This document shows positions 22,828 through 35,121 of a DNA stretch of 64,000 nucleotides, piece by piece. The position numbers were made by a program, and so were the translations under genes. This DNA comes from Flaveria trinervia (lineage: Eukaryota; Streptophyta; Magnoliopsida; Asterales; Asteraceae). How positions within the stretch are numbered: position 1 is the stretch's first letter; each line of letters starts with the position of its first letter. The stretch is from assembly GCA_025506515.1 (NCBI GenBank), contig CM046457.1, positions 44,800,288 to 44,864,287 of the forward strand, written 5' to 3'. The notes below the pieces were generated by a model. It was not told the DNA's origin, searched no databases, and was given only the letters and a program-made list of their open reading frames with translations.

Positions 22828-22868
22828 TAACGCTCTAATACCAATTGTTAGATCAATTTCAACAACTA
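22828..22868 (-). repeat. PBS and first 23 bp of the LTR of element D
   Basis: Minus strand TGGTATTAGAGCG (22843-22831) is an iMet-like PBS. It sits directly inside a TG..CA edge: TGTTAGATCAATTTCAAC starts at 22846. The LTR is interrupted at 22868/22869 by the B block. The last 5 bases, aacta (22864-22868), recur at 38610-38614. Confidence 0.7.
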
Positions 22869-23832
22869 TGTTAGGATCAGTGATCTACGTTTGATTGATT
22901 TGAGAGTATAGCAGCGGAAAACAAACAATGAATTAGCCAATTCACAAGAACACAAAAGATATTCAAGGTAAGAACAAACGGTTATAGACAGTGAAAATTC
23001 TACAAAATATATTTCATTCAATATTCGCTTTCGTGGTAACAGAATGTCACACATACAATTAGGTCAACACCTCTTATATAGGAGATGTGACGTCTGCTGA
23101 TGTCACTTGATAGTGACATCTAACAGAATTTATTCAAACTACTGATAGTTAACACAACTATTGAAGATGTCAAACAGCTGACATCTTCTTACAAAAATGC
23201 TAAGTGTTAACTATCACTACACTACTGAAAAGAAAACTGAAACTACAACGACTGAAGAACATGCTCTTCAGTCGTTTTACAAATACTGAAACAAAAAGAA
23301 AACTACTGAAAGGAAACCATCACAACAACTGAAGAGTGCTTCTTCAGCTGTTGTAACAAACTCTGAAGGCTTCAGTACTTGTACTTGAACTTCAGCTGTT
23401 GTCATCAGCTGATGTCTTCAGTCTTTGTACTTCAGTTGTTGATCTTCAGTACTTTGTTCTTCAGCTATTGATCTTCAGACTTGGTCTTCAGCTGTTAAAG
23501 TCTTCAGTACTTTAGTCTTCAGCTGTTGAAGTCTTCAGTACTTTAGTCTTCAGCTGTTGATCTTCAGACTTTGGTCTTCAGCTGTTGAAGTCTTTAGTAC
23601 TTTAGTCTTCAGCTATTGAAGTCTTCAGTACTTTAGTCTTCAGCTGTTGAAGTCTTCAGCTGTTGATCTTCAAACTTTGGTCTTCAGTTGTTGAAGTCTT
23701 CAGTACTTTAGTCTTCAGCTGTTGATCTTCAGACTTTGTTACAACAGCTGATCAAGTCTTCAGCAGTTGTTGTGATGTCTGTAGGACTTAGAGGTTTTTC
23801 TGATCAGGCTCATTGGTTCTTTTGGTCCAACA
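22869..23832 (-). repeat. 3' LTR of element B (964 bp)
   Basis: Plus-strand edges TGTTAGGATCAGTGATC and TTTTGGTCCAACA, followed by the PPT (TCAGGGGGAGTT family, minus strand of 23833-23846). The LTR contains a TATA box (23073-23081) and bZIP-like palindrome (23087-23106). It has U3 hairpins at 23249-23278 and 23322-23354, and a tandem field of CTTCAGCTGTTGAAGT and CTTCAGTACTTTAGT units (23395-23760). Confidence 0.95.
23249..23278 (-). other. U3 hairpin, LTR of element B
   Basis: AACGACTGAAGA, six bases, TCTTCAGTCGTT: a perfect 12-bp stem. Element-strand loop GCATGT. The fourth pair is G-C here, A-T in I and F. Confidence 0.7.
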
Positions 23833-23997
23833 AACTCCCCCTAAACCAATGCAGCCAAAACCTCTAAACTTATAAAGATGTCCACTTATTATGGCAGGGA
23901 TTGGTCTTTTTGTCTTCTAGATCAGCTCAGAAGTGACCCTTGTAAGCACAGGCCTGGGAAGAAGTCTCAATGATCTGTTTTGCAAAGTATGAATGGG

Positions 23998-24028
23998 AAC
24001 TCTGTCTTGGGGAACTGGACACAGAGTT
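23998..24028 (-). other. Conserved hairpin between ORF3 and PPT (element B)
   Basis: Element-strand arms AACTCTGT and ACAGAGTT form a perfect 8-bp stem around GTCCAGTTCCCCAAG. About 165 bases upstream of the LTR. Confidence 0.65.
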
Positions 24029-24045
24029 GTTACCCCATCCATGAG

Positions 24046-27000
24046 CTACTTCCCCACTATGAGTCTATGACTCTCTTGTGTAGGCCTCAAGGAAGGTAAT
24101 TTGTTCCTCCATGGTCAGCTCTTCAACACCTCCTTCAAATAATGATTCATGCCCATAGTACTCAGATAGGTATTTGACCTGTTCCCATCTTTAGCTCCAC
24201 AGTTGTTATTATTCTATAAGCAAATTCATCAGGGTGATTACCCTCTAGGAACAACTGGAGCTCATTCTTTCTGACTTCTTCAAGCCTCTTATATACTAAC
24301 CCCTTTTCACCATTTTATTTTCCAGCATCTTCTGGGGGTTTGGTTAGCTTTATAAGCTTTCTTGAAGTCCTCTAGGATTTCCCAGGGTGATACTACAAAG
24401 ACCAGTGAGATCACTTCATCTACAATCTTTTTCACCTGGCCAATGTATCTCTGTGGAATGTTTTTCTTGTGAATCCTGTGAGACACCCTGGGATCAGGCC
24501 AAATTCTCACTCTCTCCTTTTGATATTGAAATGTATGCTTAAGAGTGTATAATCTGAGTGCATGCTTCTTCATGTTGATGATAGAAGATGTGGCAGCATA
24601 TGCTTTGTCAACCCTCCTCAACAATTCCTCATCATGTTGTTTGTGAAGCTCTTCTTTTTCTAGCTTCACTTTCACAATTGTCTTTGAGTATCAGAGTAAT
24701 TTTGGAGAGTGACTTGTGGCCTTCGGCAACTGTATAACAGCTGAGAGTGGCAGCCTATCTTCATCTTCATCATCATCTTCTTCATCATCTTCTAGCCTCA
24801 ATACCCTTCTCTTCTTCTTCTGGGGTACATCATCGACTATGGTTTTTGATGGTAAGGGAGTTAGTTTGGTGGTTGTTGTTTTGGTGGTTTTGGTGTGGGA
24901 ATGTTGACAGGCTGTTCTAGCATTTTGGAGGTGAGTGCGGGTTTAGATTGCTTGGCTAGTTCAGTCCTGCTCCCAGCACCAGCTTCATTCAAAGCTTCAA
25001 TAACTAATCCTTTAGTGTATACTTCAGACGAACAGATCTTGGTGGTTATTGCCAAGATGTTGTCCCTAGACCAAGCCTTGATTTCGATCATTGATCTTCC
25101 AAGATATTTTGCTATAAACCTGATCAGATCTCCAGCCTTCTCTTTCTAACACATCATAACTTGCCCATCTATTTTGGATTTCTTCAATCTCTAATCTTCT
25201 GATCTCAGAGTCAAGTTTGTCAGTGTCATGGCCTTGCCTAAACAACTGATCAATGATGTTATCCATTGATCTGTTGTGTTCAGCATCAGCCTCTTTTACC
25301 ATCAGCTCCAAGGCAGTCTCCTTTTCATTCTCCTTTTCTTTGATTTCTCCATGTCAGCTTCCTTCTCCTTCTCTTTTTCAAATCCACAACCAACTCCTTC
25401 TCTTTTTTCACTTCTGTCACTTCTGTTTCTTTCTCTTTCTCTTTCCTCTCTGCACTCCTCTTTCTTTTTGCTTTCACTGACTGAATCTCCCCTTTTTAGG
25501 TGCATTGGTGCAAGCGTTTGATTGTCAGAAAGCTTTTTGCCCACAATTTCCTCTATCAAGGGTTGTATTACTGAGGAAAGCCTCTCATCAAGGGTTTTGA
25601 TCACTATATCAGTGATTATAGGTGTGATGAGAGGTATGGAATTTTGAAAGATAGCAGCTATTTGCTCAGTGTGATTCTGTTCCTGAGAAATAGTGCCAGA
25701 AGCAGAGGCAGGTGGCTGAGTATTTGGGAGTGGCTCTGTGTTTGGGAGACCTTCAGATAAAGGTGCCATCTGTGGGGTTGAGAGGCAGATGGTCTTGATC
25801 CTCAGAAGTTTTGGCAAGCAGCTCTTTGAGTCTGCTCACCTCCTCTTCTAGGATGGTGTTTTGGGCTAACACATCGTAAAAGAAGCCCAGATCATCATCA
25901 GTAGTTACTGAATCACCTGACCTCCTGATAGAATCAGGATGAACATGCACTGAGTGTAGATCAGTTGTAGCATGTGCCCCTTTGTCTTGGAACTGGGGAC
26001 TTCCTGCCTCAGGACTATGTCCTTCATCAGCAGTTGCCTCTGGTAAGGTCTTAGTGATGGTACCAACTACATCCTGATCATATGCTGAAGCAGGATAAGT
26101 GGCAGCCTCACCAGAAGTTCCAATCTCCTTTTCTACACTAGGAGATGGAACATGTAACCCCTATGCTGTGGGTTATCAGATGCACATTGGTCCTCCCCCT
26201 CAATGGTAGAGGTATTCCCAGTTGTAATTGGTATCTGGGGAGGGGGTGAGGAGTGCAACTGACTCAGCACTTGTGCAACAATTATGTAGGACTTTGGGGG
26301 GCGGTGGTTGCATGTGGTGATTAGGTAGAAGCAGATTGCACCCAAGGTGAATGGTGCGCTTCAATGGTAACCCTCTCAAGTGAGATAGGTTCCAGCAGTG
26401 TGGGTTCCCCAATATTGGTTGCAACAGGATCCTGTTGAGAGGATACCTGTGCGGCTTTGGCAGGTTGAGTCTTTGACACAACTGGGGGGTTAATACCAGT
26501 ATGTGGTTCATGTGTTTGTGGTACAGGGGCATCCTCAGGGACTCATCTCCCTGAGTAGCCTTTTTTGGCTTTTTGGATTTGGGTTTGGTGGGGACTCTGG
26601 ATCTAGAGGTGGTGGCTGTGGGTTCCAACTGCGTGGGTTTTCGCAGTTTGGCAGCCTGTTTCAGTGTTTGGTCAGAGTTGTGCCTGGAGTATACTTCAGG
26701 CAATACAACCATTGCAAGGACTCCACGGCCAACAGTCCCTCAGCTTTCAGCTGATTCTCTATGATGGCCATAATGAACCGAGGATATAATATCCATCGAT
26801 TAGAAAGAGGTTTGAGGCCATATCCTTAAGTTCAAGAAAAATAATTTCAGAAAAGTTTAAGTCTTGTTGCTTAAGGATAGAGAATAATACCTGCTGCCAC
26901 CTGGTAGACATTTGATCCCAAGAGGATGTCTTAGGAGCTAGCAAACATTAACCATGTGAAAGATAAGACGTTTTGCATCATGGAAATGCTTCTTCAAGTG

Positions 27001-27371
27001 GTAGAGGCACTGAGGTTTCCCTGATATCCATGGTGGGCAAAGGAAAAATCAGTTGTGCCCTTTGGATACCCAGTGGGGAAAGTGGCATCATCCAAGTTTA
27101 GGGTTTGGCGAATGATATTCGGAGTGATGACCACTTGATGGTTGTTGACGAACGACTGGAGAGAGTCGGTGTTGTTCTCCCTAGTTATAAGGGTGACGTT
27201 CGTCCAAAACTGGTGTAAGGATTCGGCATGAATGGTGGGATTTAGAAGGAAGGCCGTTTGGTAGGGAGATTGGACCATTAGATCAATGGCTCTATCGAAC
27301 TTTGTCCAGAAGGGTGATTTTGTAAGGTAGGCAACACAGTTATGGCGTGGTTTGAGCTGCATGGTCGCCAT
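24046..27371 (-). pseudogene. ORF3 of element B, broken
   Basis: ATG at 27371 in context TTAATGGCG starts MATMQLKPRHNCVAYL. The first clean piece runs to 26994 (HQFWTNV, ITPNIIRQTLNLDD, GYPKGTTDFSF). After a frameshift: KTSSWDQMSTRWQQVLFSI (26940-26760). 26712-26200 begins YSRHNSDQTLKQA and holds a basic PTKPKSKKPKKATQG stretch. 25950-25753 has a leucine-zipper-like helix (VAQNTILEEEVSRLKELL type). 25817-25302 has IPLITPIITDIVIKTLDERL and a very charged KE/RE/SE stretch. 25311-24861 has the MDNIIDQLFRQGHD and SRDNILAITTKICS domain. 24675-24307 has the C-terminal VRIWPDPRVSHRI motif. At least six frame changes. Protein role unknown; coiled-coil plus charged regions suggest self-assembly, by inference only. 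Confidence 0.85.
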
Positions 27372-27440
27372 TAATGAGAGAGAATTTTGGAGATTTGAAC
27401 GTTAGGTTTGAATATAAAGCTCTGAAGAATTAGGTATTGG

Positions 27441-27451
27441 GTATTTATAGG
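27441..27451 (-). promoter_or_regulatory. TATA box upstream of ORF3 (element B)
   Basis: Minus strand CCCTATAAATACCC about 75 bases before the ORF3 ATG, a near-perfect plant TATA box. The repeat array ends just upstream in TTCAGTCGTTTTC. Likely promoter for an ORF3 mRNA (inference). Confidence 0.6.
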
Positions 27452-27469
27452 GTAAGGGTTAGAAAACGA

Positions 27470-28138
27470 CTGAAGGGTTTGGTGTAATTCATTAGCAGTT
27501 TTAAACGATTGATGACATGGTATTACCCTTTCAGAAGTTGAAACAACTGAAGTCTTGGTTTTAGGCATCAGTAGTTATAAAACTACCAAAACCATGGTTT
27601 TGACTTCAGATGTTTGAAAACAACTGAAGACTTGGTTTTAGTCATCAGTAGTTGTGAAACTACTGAAAACCTTGGTTTGGTCATCAGTTGTTGTAAACAG
27701 CTGATGACGTGGTGTTAGTCATCAGTGTTGTGAAACTACTGAAGACATGGTTTTGTCATCAGTTGTTGTAAATAGCTGATGGATTGGTGTTAGTCATCAG
27801 TAGTTGTGAAACTACTGAAGACATGGTTTTGTCATCAGTTGTTTAGGATGAAACAGCAGTTGTAGAAACAACTAAAGAGAAATTTCTCATCAGTAGTTTT
27901 CGTCAATTCATAGCCTTTCAGCTGTTTCATACTGTCCTCAACACTTACTCATAGCTTTTTTGCTGTTTTCAGTTGTTTCATAGGACATCAGTATTTATCT
28001 GTTTTTACTGACATCAGTAGTTATAACTACATTAGTAGTTGTAACTTTATCAGTCGTTTGAACAGAATCAGTACTATATGTGATATGGTCACTAATGATC
28101 ATCAGTACTTATTTACTGAGATCATCAGTAGTTATCAC
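27470..28138 (-). repeat. Palindromic repeat spacer between pol and ORF3 (element B)
   Basis: Same structure as 425-1066: repeated CAGTAGTTGTGAAACTACTG and CAGTTGTTGTAAACAGCTG units with GAAGACATGGTTTTG linkers. No ORF supported. Confidence 0.85.
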
Positions 28139-31100
28139 TTATTCTAGCTGCAGCATACCAAGCCGTAACACTAGGTTTTGGAAAGTTGAACTATCCAAAG
28201 CTTAGTAAAAATGTCTGCAAGCTCATCAGCACTAGGCACAAACTTAGGATCAATCAGACCTTTTTCAAAACATCCCTAATAAATAATGTCTGATCTCTAT
28301 ATGTTTGGTCCTAGAGTGCTGGACTGGATTTTTGACAATGCACAGAGCTGAAGCACTATCCATTAATAATGGAGTCTTAATCTCTGTAATGCCATAATCC
28401 AAAAGTTGTTTCTGAAGCCAGAGTACCTGAGAAGTACAACTTGCAGCTGCAATGTACTCTGCTTCAGCAGTGGATGTAGCAACAGATGTTTGTTTCTTAC
28501 TCTGCCAAGAAATCAAACAGTTGCCTAGGAATTGACATCCACCAGAAGTTGACTTTCTAGTAAACTTGCACCCTGCATAGTCACTATCTGAAAAACAACT
28601 AATTTGCAAGAGTGTCCAGTGGAATACCATAAACCTAGAGATTGTGTACCTTGCAAATATCTAAAGATCCTCTTGACTGTAATCAAATGAGACTCTTTAG
28701 GAGCAGCCTGAAATCTAGCACAGACACAAGTAGCAAACATGATATCTGGTCTAGAAGCTGTTAAATACATCAAGACCCAATCATACATCTGTAAAGTGTT
28801 TCATCAACAGCTTTACCTTCGGATCTGCATCCAGTTGTGTGGTGTTGCACATGGAGTAGAACAGGGCTTACAATTTTGTAAATCAAACTATTCAAAAGAT
28901 CTTTTGTATATTTTGACTGATGAATAAAGGTTCCATCAGCCTTTTGTTTGATTTGCATTCCTAGAAAGAACTGTAATTCTCCCATTGCACTCATTTCAAA
29001 CCTCTTTTTCATTAATTTTGTAAAATCATCACACAACTGGGGATCAGAGGATGCAAAAATAATATTATCAACATAAATTTGAACAAGTAGCTTATGCTGA
29101 TCCACCTTCTTACTAAACAAAGTTTTATCTATGGAGCCTCTAGTGAAATTATTCTTAAGAAGAAAAGTGGAAAGTGTCTCATACCAGCTCTAGGAGCTTG
29201 TTTCAACCCATAAAGAGCCTTATCAATTTATACACCCATTAGGATGTTTATTGTCCTCAAAACCTGGTGGTTGACACACATAAACTTCTTCTTTTATTTT
29301 ACCATATAAAAATGCCCTTTTGACATCCATTTGAAAAACTTTAAGATTGTGGAATGTAGCATAGGCTAAGACAATCTAATTGCCTCTAGTCTGGCTACAG
29401 GGGCAAAGGTTTCATCATAATCAATACCTTCTTCTTGTGAAAACCCTTGTACAACCAGTCTAGCCTTGTTCTTAATAATAAGCCCATTTTCATGAGTTTT
29501 ATTCCTAAACACCCATTTAGTGCCTATTGCACACTTACCTGGGGGTAGAGAAACCAGTTCCCACACTTGCTGCTTTTTGAACTGAAGTAGCTCAAGCTGC
29601 ATGGCTTCAACCCATCCATTGTCTCTCAAAGCAACATGATAGTTCTTTGGCTCTAGCTGACTGATGAAGAGAGCATAGAAGCAGAAGTTAGACAATTGAC
29701 TTCTTGTTGAAACTCCAACATTGATATCACCAATGATTTGAGACATTGGGTGATTCTTCAGCTCTTGATAAACAATGATATCTGTGCAAGTGTTGGTAGA
29801 ACCTTCAGCAGCAGCAGATGTTGATGCAGACTCTTGAAACCAAGAATTTGATGGTAACTCAAAGATGTAGAGGAATCAGAAATCTCATCAGCATTTGTTG
29901 TGGATGGAACTGCTAAAGCTACAGGAACATCAAGTTTAGCAGACTCAGGCAGTTGGTCACTAAACTTGAATAGGTGAGTATTGATATTATCATCATCATC
30001 ATACCACCAGGTGGAAGACATGCTGCAGAAGATGATTTATCCACATGATCTGTAACAGCAGGAGGTTGATAAGGAACATATTGCAGTATGTCCAAATCAA
30101 ACAACTCCACAGGGTTTTGTGGAATCTTGTCCATTGGAGATTCATTAAACTTCACAAGCAAAGTCTCTTCAACTATCTTTGTTATGCATTTGAAGACTCT
30201 GTATGCTTTGCAAGTAGATGAATAACCAACAAAATACCCTACATCCACCTTAGGATCAAATTTTGGAGTTGATCCTTTGTGTTGAGAATAAAACAGGGAC
30301 ACCTAAATGCTTTGAAAAATGAAATTAGAGGAGCCAAGTGATGTAGAACTTCATATGGAGTCTTCATCAACCTTTGATTTACTAAGGCTCTATTCTACAC
30401 ATAGCAAGCTGTGTTAATAGCTTCAGCCCAAAAGGTCAGTGGCAAACCAGAGTCAGCCAACATAGACCTTGCAGCTTCAATTAGGGTCCTGTTCTTTCTC
30501 TCCACTACTCCATTTGTTCTGGAGTCCTTGGGATGCTAAACTGCCTTTTGATTCCCTTTGAAAGATAAAATTCATCAAGTGTATGGTTTCTGAATTCAGT
30601 TCCATTGTCACTCCTTATACACTTGACTGAAAGGGAATACTACTTCTCAACATACAACACAAAGTTGATAATCTTCTGAGCAACCTCATCCTTTGAATGT
30701 AGAAAGAAAGTTCCATACAAATCTGGAGTAATCATCCACAATTACCAGACAGTATTTCTTCTTTGCCATGCTCATCACTCTCACAGGACCAAATAGATCC
30801 ATATGCAGTAATTGCAAGCAGGCAGTGGACTTAGGCTCTTCAATAGGAGGGAATGAGACTTTGTTTGTTTTCCTTTTAAACAAGCAGTGCAGGTTTCATC
30901 ACAGTGGAACTCCTTTATTGGTAAACCTCTCACTAACTATTTTGGATCAGTTGATTCATGTTTTTGAAATTAACATGACCCAGCCTTCTGTGCCACAGTT
31001 TAGATTCCTGAGGAGAGGCTTTGGAAAATAGGCAAGGATGGCCTCTGAGATCTATTTTCTTGGAAAGATCTAAGGCATACACTCTTCCTGTCCTGTTGGC

Positions 31101-31444
31101 CCTCAGGAGAGTGTGATCATCCAACCCTTATCAATCAATTCAGAACTTTGGATGACAGAATCTTGTAGTTCTGACTGGTGAAAAGAGCAACATGGCCTTT
31201 ATCACACATTTGACTGACACTCAAGAGATTGTACTTGAGATTTTCCACATGATTAACATCATCAAACTTTATTTCTCCATTAGAGACAAAGCCTTTCCAA
31301 TGATGTAACCCTTAGCATCATTGCCAAAAGAAACAAACCCCTTCTTTCCTTGAGAGTAGTCATGAAGAAGAGAGCTGTTCCCTGTCATATGCATAGATCC
31401 CCACTGTCTACATACCAGATGCTACTTTGGCATGTTGAAGAACC
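28139..31444 (-). pseudogene. pol of element B, heavily frameshifted
   Basis: Protease region near 31420-31380 (WYVDSGDL, one G lost from DSGG). GAG-pre-integrase at 31124-30933 (SKLWHRRLGHVNF). Integrase at 30883-30000 in pieces, with LLHMDLFGPVRV, RSDNGTEF and an interrupted VERKN. RT at 29746-28770 (VWELVSLPPGKCAIGTKW, KARLVVQGF, IYVDNIIFASS with the second Asp of YVDD changed to Asn). RNase H 28630-28265 with TRKSTSGGCQFLGN and HIEIRHY, ending QLE stop at 28139. About ten frame breaks; the YVDN change alone would remove RT activity. Confidence 0.92.
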
Positions 31445-31469
31445 CTGCAATCATAAACAATTAGTTAGT
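31445..31469 (-). promoter_or_regulatory. 3' splice-site-like motif at gag-pol border (element B)
   Basis: Minus strand ACTAAC, then TAATTGTTTATGATTGCAG. The gag stop is TAA here (TGA in A and F). Confidence 0.4.
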
Positions 31470-34315
31470 TTTTGAGACCCAAACCTTTTTGGTTTTGGGT
31501 CTATTCACATCAACAGATGGTAAACTAACAGACTTGCTATGAATAACAGCCTGAGGGGATGGAGATGGTGAAAAAGAAGAATCCTTTGGCATGGATTTCT
31601 TCTCTGTGGTTTCAACACAAGAGCATCTAATTGGTTGACTCTCCCCAATAGATGTTGAACCATCATAACAAGTTGTGTCTGATTTTGTGATAAAGCCTTC
31701 AGCTCATCAACACATTAGTGCTTGAGTTTGATGGGTTCCTGTGTTGTACCATCTCTCTTTGAGCAACCTCAGCTGTTACCTGTTTAACCCCTTTCTTTTT
31801 GGATTTCTTTTTGGATTTTGGGGTCACAGTTTTGATGTTGCTGGTACAAATTTGATTTCAAACTCATTTTTCATTTTATCCTTTTCTCTTTAATATTTTC
31901 ATTATGTTTGAGTTTGGAGCCCTTTTTATACCAGCAATCATCAGTAAGATGATTGAATAAGCCACATATTTCACATGGATTTTTTCTTCATCTTAAGTTG
32001 ATCATTGCTGAAGAAGATGAAACTACTGAAGACTTTCTTCAGCAGTTTGCTATCAGTACTAGCAGTTTTCTTCCCTTTAGTACCTGCTTTTTGATATCTT
32101 CTTCATTAGTTTTCCCACCCTCTCTACTAATAGTTTTCTTTCCTTTAGTACATGTAGTAGTTTGGGCTTGTTCTCCAGGTGTTATGATATTCTCTTTAGT
32201 ACTTTAAGTACTTTGTGAAATATCACCTGGAGTGATCAACTTTGTGATCATGTGAGTGTCAGCATTTGAACCATCAATATCAGCTAATAGGTTCTGAGAG
32301 GAATTAATGTTGGCTTCTACTTCTGATGGTGCTGTATCAGATAGTATAATCACATGATGAAAAGGATTGGTTATTGCTTTCACCATTAGATTCTACCTCT
32401 GCTCTGGGAGTAAAATCTGTAGGAGGAGTAGTGTGATTATAACCAATGCCAAACTTCACATTGGAAGCAGATTTCTTACTAAGAAGCATTTCAAAACCCT
32501 TGCAAGAATTTACCCATCAATCACACTCTACATGGGTAGTTGCAAGTGTTTCTTTGAGGTCTCTGTACTTCTCTAGAAGTATCTTTTCCCTAGCCTTATC
32601 ATCAGTGATTTGGCATTTAAGTTTGTAAATCTCATCATTCTTATCATTAATCACAGACTCAAATTCAACTTTGCTTTTGGAAATTGTTTGTTCTAGCTCA
32701 ATGTTCTTGTTAATTAAAGCTACATTTGCTTCTCTAATAGATGCAAATGCGGCTATGCATGTTTTAGAACATAGTTTGGCTTTTGCCTCAGAGGATACCT
32801 GTGATACCTGTGGTGTAGAGGCATTAGAGGATGAAGTATCAGTAGACTCCAAAGCCATAAGAGCTAGATTTCCAAAAGGACTGTCACCACCATGTTGACC
32901 ACACCAGAGAATTTGTTCATGACTAGACAAATCATCTGGTAAACTGCTCCAGTCAACAACTCCTGGGGTGAAAAGCTGTGTTGTTGAGGTTGAGTTTGTT
33001 GATGAGATTGGGAAGGTTGAGGTTCAGGTAATGCTTGTGGTTGTTGTGCATAGGAGCTTGAACCAGATTTGGCTTCGGCATGTATAGCAGGGAAAAGGAT
33101 ATGACATTTGACCCTGGGGGACAAGTATGTAGGAGATACAGGGTATGAATGATGACCAGACCAGCAGTATGTTGCCCTCTGATTGTGGACTAGTGCTAGG
33201 AAAAGTCACAAAGGGTGCAGAAGAGTTAGATCCAGTTGATCTACACTCTCTTGCAAAGTGTCCAAGCCTTTGGCATTTGTGACACCTCAACTTACTCTTG
33301 TCAAAACCAACTTTGGTTTTGCCAGAGAGTCCAGGAAATTTCCTGCCAGATCTCTTGTAGAACTTCTCAGATCTGATATTAACGAAGGCCATTTGGCTTA
33401 GAATATCCATCTTTTCTAAATCATCATCAGCAATTCCCTTCAGATCATCCATGATGAAGCATAGATTGTCACTATTACTGCCAGAATGACTATCAATACC
33501 AACAAATGCATGATCAGAACTGTATGAAGAGAAATCAATATGCTCATCATAATTGCTTTCAGATGCAGCATATTCTGACTCATGACCAACCAATGCAGTG
33601 TTCCCTGGTACAAAGTCATCAGTGAGCTTTTTCCTGATGATGACAGTTTCCTTTTCTGCTCTACCTCTCTTTCGAATGTAAGCAGTTTCCCATGAAGTTG
33701 GGTGAGAGATAGGCTATCTAGATTTGCACTGGAGCGTAGGACAATAGTGTATGTGTCCCATCTCTCAGGCAGTGATCTGAGGAATCTGTTATTCATCTGG
33801 CTGTTGGTGTATTCCTGTTTCACCATTTTCAGCTCAGCGATCAAACAGGAAAAATGCTCAAACTATTGAGTTAGTGTCTCACCCTTTCAATGAGAGAATG
33901 TCTCATATTGTTGGGCGAGGATTTCTCTGTTGTTTGCTAAGACCTCATCAGTTCCACTGAATTGTTCCTTCAGTGCATTCCAGAGGTCATGAGCAGTTTC
34001 ATGATGCATAAGCCCTGAATAGATTTCATTCGGCAGTGCCATGGCCAGAATTCCATGGGCTTTAGCATCAATCTCAAACAGTTTCCGATCTTCATCTGAG
34101 TATTGTTCCTTCTTCTTCGAAACCATTTGATTGGTTTCCAGATTGTTCACCATAGGCTTATGTGGTCCATGTACCACAGATGTCCAACAACCTGAACTGT
34201 TAACAGACAGGTGATGAAGCATCCTTCATTTCCATATGTTTTACTAAGTCCTAACCAGCATCGGAGGCTTGGTTGAGGAACCGGTATTGTGAGGGTCATT
34301 AGAAGGAGTAGTCAT
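31461..34315 (-). pseudogene. gag of element B, frameshifted
   Basis: ATG at 34315 starts the shared MTT..NDPHNTGSSTKPP. Pieces: 34222-33887 (HHLSVNSSGCWTSVVHG, MHHETAHDLWNALKEQF); 33844-33600 (LPERWDTYTIVLRSSANLD); 33593-33024 with the first CCHC knuckle CHKCQRLGHFAREC; 32930-32517 coiled-coil region (NIELEQTISKSKVEFESV). The second-knuckle region (about 31980-31930) keeps CEICG/FNHLTDDC in worn form. It ends with VWVSK.TN before a TAA. Same layout as A and E. Confidence 0.9.
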
Positions 34316-34524
34316 CTCAGATTCAACCAAATTCAATTAAGCTATAGCAATTTAGAACAAAACACAACAAACCAAATTGAACCAAGAGAGATCTCAAAAT
34401 GAATAAACGAAAGCGGTAGAAATTCAATGATCTATAACCAGTTCTTGCAAATGTGCTAATTCAATCAAACATAGATATCAAATAGCAGTTTCAATGATCA
34501 ACTATTAGATCGATCAATGATTAA

Positions 34525-34539
34525 CCGGCTCTGATACCA
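34525..34539 (-). other. Primer binding site, element B
   Basis: Minus TGGTATCAGAGCCGG, fully matching the initiator tRNA-Met type PBS, two bases inside the LTR edge at 34542. Confidence 0.92.
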
Positions 34540-34541
34540 CT

Positions 34542-35121
34542 TGTTAGGATCAGTGATCTACGTTTGATTGATTTGAGAGTATAGCAGCGGAAAACAAACA
34601 ATGAATTAGCCAATTCACAAGAACACAAAATATATTCAAGGTAAGAACAAACGGTTATAGACAGAGAGAATTCTGCAAAATATATTTCATTCAATATTCG
34701 CTTTCGTGGTAACAGAATGTCACACATACAATTAGGTAACACCTCTTATATAGGAGATGTGACGTCTGCTGATGTCACTTAATAGTGACATCTAACAGAA
34801 TTTATTCAAACTACTGATAGTTAACACAACTACTGAAGATGTAAGCAGCTGACATCTTCTTACAAAAATGCTAAGTGTTAACTATCACTACAACTACTGA
34901 AAAGAAACTACTGAAACTACAACGACTGGAGAACATGCTCTTCAGTCGTTTTAAAAATACTGAAACAAAAAGAAAACTACTAAAAGGAAACCATCACAAC
35001 AACTGAAGAATGCTTCTTCAGTTGTGTTCTGAAGGCTTCAGTACTTGTACTTGAACTTCAGCTGTTGTCATCAGCTGATGTCTTCAGTCTTTGTACTTCA
35101 GCAGTTGATCTTCAGTACTTT
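34542..35121 (-). repeat. 5' LTR of element B, truncated
   Basis: Inner edge TGTTAGGATCAGTGATC is intact. The sequence matches 22869-23832 through TATA (34745-34752), bZIP-like motif (34759-34778) and hairpin (34921-34950), then stops after CTTCAGTACTTT at about 35121. About 380 bp of U3 are missing. It joins gag of element C, with a few shared bases (TTCTT) at the break. Confidence 0.9.

Noticed and set aside
24861..25521. Plus-strand Ser/Phe/Leu-rich ORFs (24716-24907, 24895-25149, 25253-25521)
   Set aside because: Antisense shadows of the Lys/Glu-rich part of ORF3 of B; similar shadows occur in E and F.
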